DNA of 7,005 nucleotides from Desulfuromonadaceae bacterium UBA5613. Lineage in GTDB: Bacteria; Desulfobacterota; Desulfuromonadia; Desulfuromonadales; UBA2197. Of this stretch, positions 6,063-7,005 are shown piece by piece (positions within the stretch are counted from its first letter, which is position 1; each line of letters opens with the position of its first letter). The notes under the pieces are model-generated. The model searched no databases. It was not told the origin of the DNA and saw nothing but the letters and a program-made list of their open reading frames with translations. Position numbers and translations under genes: made by a program. The DNA lies in assembly GCA_002424625.1 (NCBI GenBank), contig DIKR01000105.1, positions 1 to 7,005 on the forward strand. The letters are read 5' to 3'.

Positions 6063-6521
6063 TTAATTTCTCCTTTCACCGTTGATACCGATCACCACCA
6101 CCTCGACGGGCACGTCCTTGCCCGACTGCTTCACCGCCGCATCGGCGAGCATCGCCAGGCCGCGGCAGCAGGGGACTTCCATGATCGTCACCGTCACCGA
6201 CTGGACATTGTTGTTGGCGATCATCGCCGCCAGCTTGTCGACGTAGGGGCCAGTGTCGTCGAGTTTGGGGCAGGCGTTGACCAGAACCCGCCCCTTGATG
6301 AAGTCACGGTGGAACTCGGGGTAGGCAAAGGGGACGCAGTCGGCGGCGATGAGCAGATGGGCGTTCTGCAGATAGGGCGCAGTCGGCGGCACCAGATGCA
6401 GTTGGGTCGGCCATTGGCGCAGCTCGGAGGGCCGGTTGCCGGTCTCGCTGCTGGCGGTGGTTTCGTTCTTCTCGATGGTGCGGACTTGGGAACCGGGGCA
6501 GCCACAGGCTAAGTTTGTCAT
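6063..6521 (-). CDS. Probable iron-sulfur protein of the hemerythrin operon, exact function unknown
   Basis: This 152-residue protein resembles, from memory, a family in anaerobic bacteria annotated as iron-sulfur or ferredoxin-like oxidoreductase, including a conserved core like ELRQWPTQLHLVPPTAPY (33-50), AADCVPFAYPEFH (59-71), CPKLDD (84-89) and MEVPCCRGL (114-122). Cysteines are at 6, 8, 62, 84, 118 and 119; the N-terminal CGCPGS (6-11) and the CC pair are the likely metal ligands. It lacks the CxxCxxCxxxC ferredoxin motifs that longer relatives carry, so any cluster would be atypical. No signal peptide or membrane segment is seen. The ATG at 6521 has GAGGAG 8 nt upstream. It lies 24 nt after the DUF1858-like gene and 1 nt before the hemerythrin gene. 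An electron-transfer partner for the hemerythrin is an inference from context. Confidence 0.75.
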   Translation of the reverse strand: MTNLACGCPGSQVRTIEKNETTASSETGNRPSELRQWPTQLHLVPPTAPYLQNAHLLIAADCVPFAYPEFHRDFIKGRVLVNACPKLDDTGPYVDKLAAMIANNNVQSVTVTIMEVPCCRGLAMLADAAVKQSGKDVPVEVVVIGINGERRN

Positions 6522-6545
6522 GGTCGTCTCTCCTCTAGGGATGGT

Positions 6546-6767
6546 TTATTGGTTAAGGGTGGCAAGATAGGCGTTAATTTCGGCTTCGATCTGCGCTTCA
6601 GCTTCGGGGCCGAGGGCGTGAATCGCCACTACGTCCTTGACCAGGCAGATGCCGACGCCGCAGGTGACACAGCCGATATCGTGCTTCTGCAAAATCTCGC
6701 CGATGGCGGGGTGCTTTTCGATGGTTTTATTGATGGCTGCTTCGCCGATGTTTTGCGGCAGGTTCAT
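6546..6767 (-). CDS. Small cysteine-containing protein, DUF1858/ScdA_N-like
   Basis: This 73-residue protein has the build of DUF1858/ScdA_N (DUF542) domains: an opening helix with INKTIEKHPAIGEILQKHDIG (13-32), a cysteine turn (Cys33, Cys36, Cys41), then a helix (LVKDVVAIHAL) and a C-terminal helix. In YtfE/ScdA-type iron-centre repair proteins a comparable small domain with cysteines precedes a hemerythrin domain in one chain. Here it is a separate first gene of the operon whose last gene is the hemerythrin. The assignment is by pattern and could be wrong in detail. The start ATG 6767 is supported by GAAAGGAG 7 nt upstream. It is cytoplasmic, with no signal peptide. Confidence 0.8.
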   Translation of the reverse strand: MNLPQNIGEAAINKTIEKHPAIGEILQKHDIGCVTCGVGICLVKDVVAIHALGPEAEAQIEAEINAYLATLNQ

Positions 6768-6799
6768 GGTTTCGCTCCTTTCGTGCTGTTGTTGAGTAC

Positions 6800-6841
6800 A
6801 GACTAGAGCAAAACTGGCCGGAAGGATTTGACGCGAGTCAA
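6800..6841 (-). promoter_or_regulatory. FNR/DNR/HcpR-type site TTGAC-N4-GTCAA with weak -10, promoter of the hemerythrin operon
   Basis: A perfect palindrome TTGAC-GCGA-GTCAA spans 6828-6841 and matches the half-site style of CRP/FNR-family regulators (FNR and DNR consensus TTGAT-N4-ATCAA). On the minus strand a weak -10, TAGTCT, lies at 6805-6800, giving a start site near 6793. The palindrome centre (6834.5) is then at -41.5, the classic class II activator position, and it replaces a -35 box. Activation by an oxygen- or NO-sensing FNR-family protein is inferred. The leader to the first ATG would be about 26 nt. Confidence 0.6.
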
Positions 6842-6933
6842 TAGTCGACGAAAAAAGTCAGAATTACGCATAAGAAGAAGCAGTTTCCCCACGAAACCAT
6901 TGGTAACTATCTAAAATCTAAAGGAATTTAGCA

Positions 6934-6969
6934 CACGGATAAAATCTGACAAGACGGATTTTCACGGAT
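6934..6969. repeat. ATCCGTG-type intergenic repeat cluster
   Basis: On the minus strand, ATCCGT occurs three times (6969-6964, 6959-6954, 6940-6935), two with the full ATCCGTG, inside runs such as AAATCCGTGAAAATCCGT. Repeats of this sort are scattered between genes in many Desulfuromonadales and other genomes. Beyond it, GGTTTATC is directly repeated at 6985-6992 and 6998-7005, up to the window edge. No gene is seen between 6842 and 7005. Confidence 0.5.
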
Positions 6970-7005
6970 TTAAAAGCGCTGAAAGGTTTATCCCTTCGGT
7001 TTATC

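Overview
This 7-kb window is bacterial. Gene content and protein style point to a Deltaproteobacterium (Desulfobacterota), most likely of the Desulfuromonas/Geobacter/Pelobacter type. The reasons are a UvrA N-terminus of that style, a hemerythrin/Fe-S/small-cysteine-protein operon under an FNR-like site, and ATCCGTG-type intergenic repeats at the right edge. This is inference from sequence reading alone; no database search was run.

Layout, left to right. Positions 1-1031 (minus) hold the first 343 codons of uvrA (nucleotide excision repair), cut off by the window edge, with a good sigma70-type promoter at 1079-1107. A pirin-family cupin gene (1232-2149, plus) runs divergently from it; its promoter -35 box is one arm of a perfect inverted repeat. 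Tail to tail with pirin is a class II Fic-family AMP-transferase gene (2174-3388, minus). A 323-bp AT-rich intergenic region (3389-3711) carries TTGGCCGAT-type 9-mers arranged mostly as pairs with a 12-bp period. Then comes a HipBA toxin-antitoxin operon (hipB 5017-5265, hipA 3712-5016, both minus, directly abutting). Upstream of hipB is an array of at least four operator-like dyads of the form TATATCT-N4-AGATATA at a 26-27 bp period. A strong hairpin terminator (5445-5482) separates this from the next unit.

Positions 5507-6767 (minus) are a three-gene operon: a 73-aa cysteine-containing DUF1858/ScdA_N-like protein, a 152-aa cysteine-containing probable Fe-S protein, and a hemerythrin HHE protein. 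An FNR/DNR/HcpR-type palindrome TTGAC-N4-GTCAA (6828-6841) is centred exactly 41.5 bp upstream of the start site predicted from a weak -10 box.

Reading the whole: two housekeeping or stress genes (uvrA, pirin) flank an accessory block that joins two protein-modifying modules, Fic (AMPylation) and HipA (Ser/Thr kinase). Each module has its own repeated operator-like DNA. The right-hand operon looks like a split version of the RIC/YtfE/ScdA iron-centre repair protein (small cysteine domain and hemerythrin domain as separate genes), probably induced by low oxygen or nitric oxide. The less familiar signals are the two operator arrays and the split RIC-like operon; I see no wholly new enzyme system.
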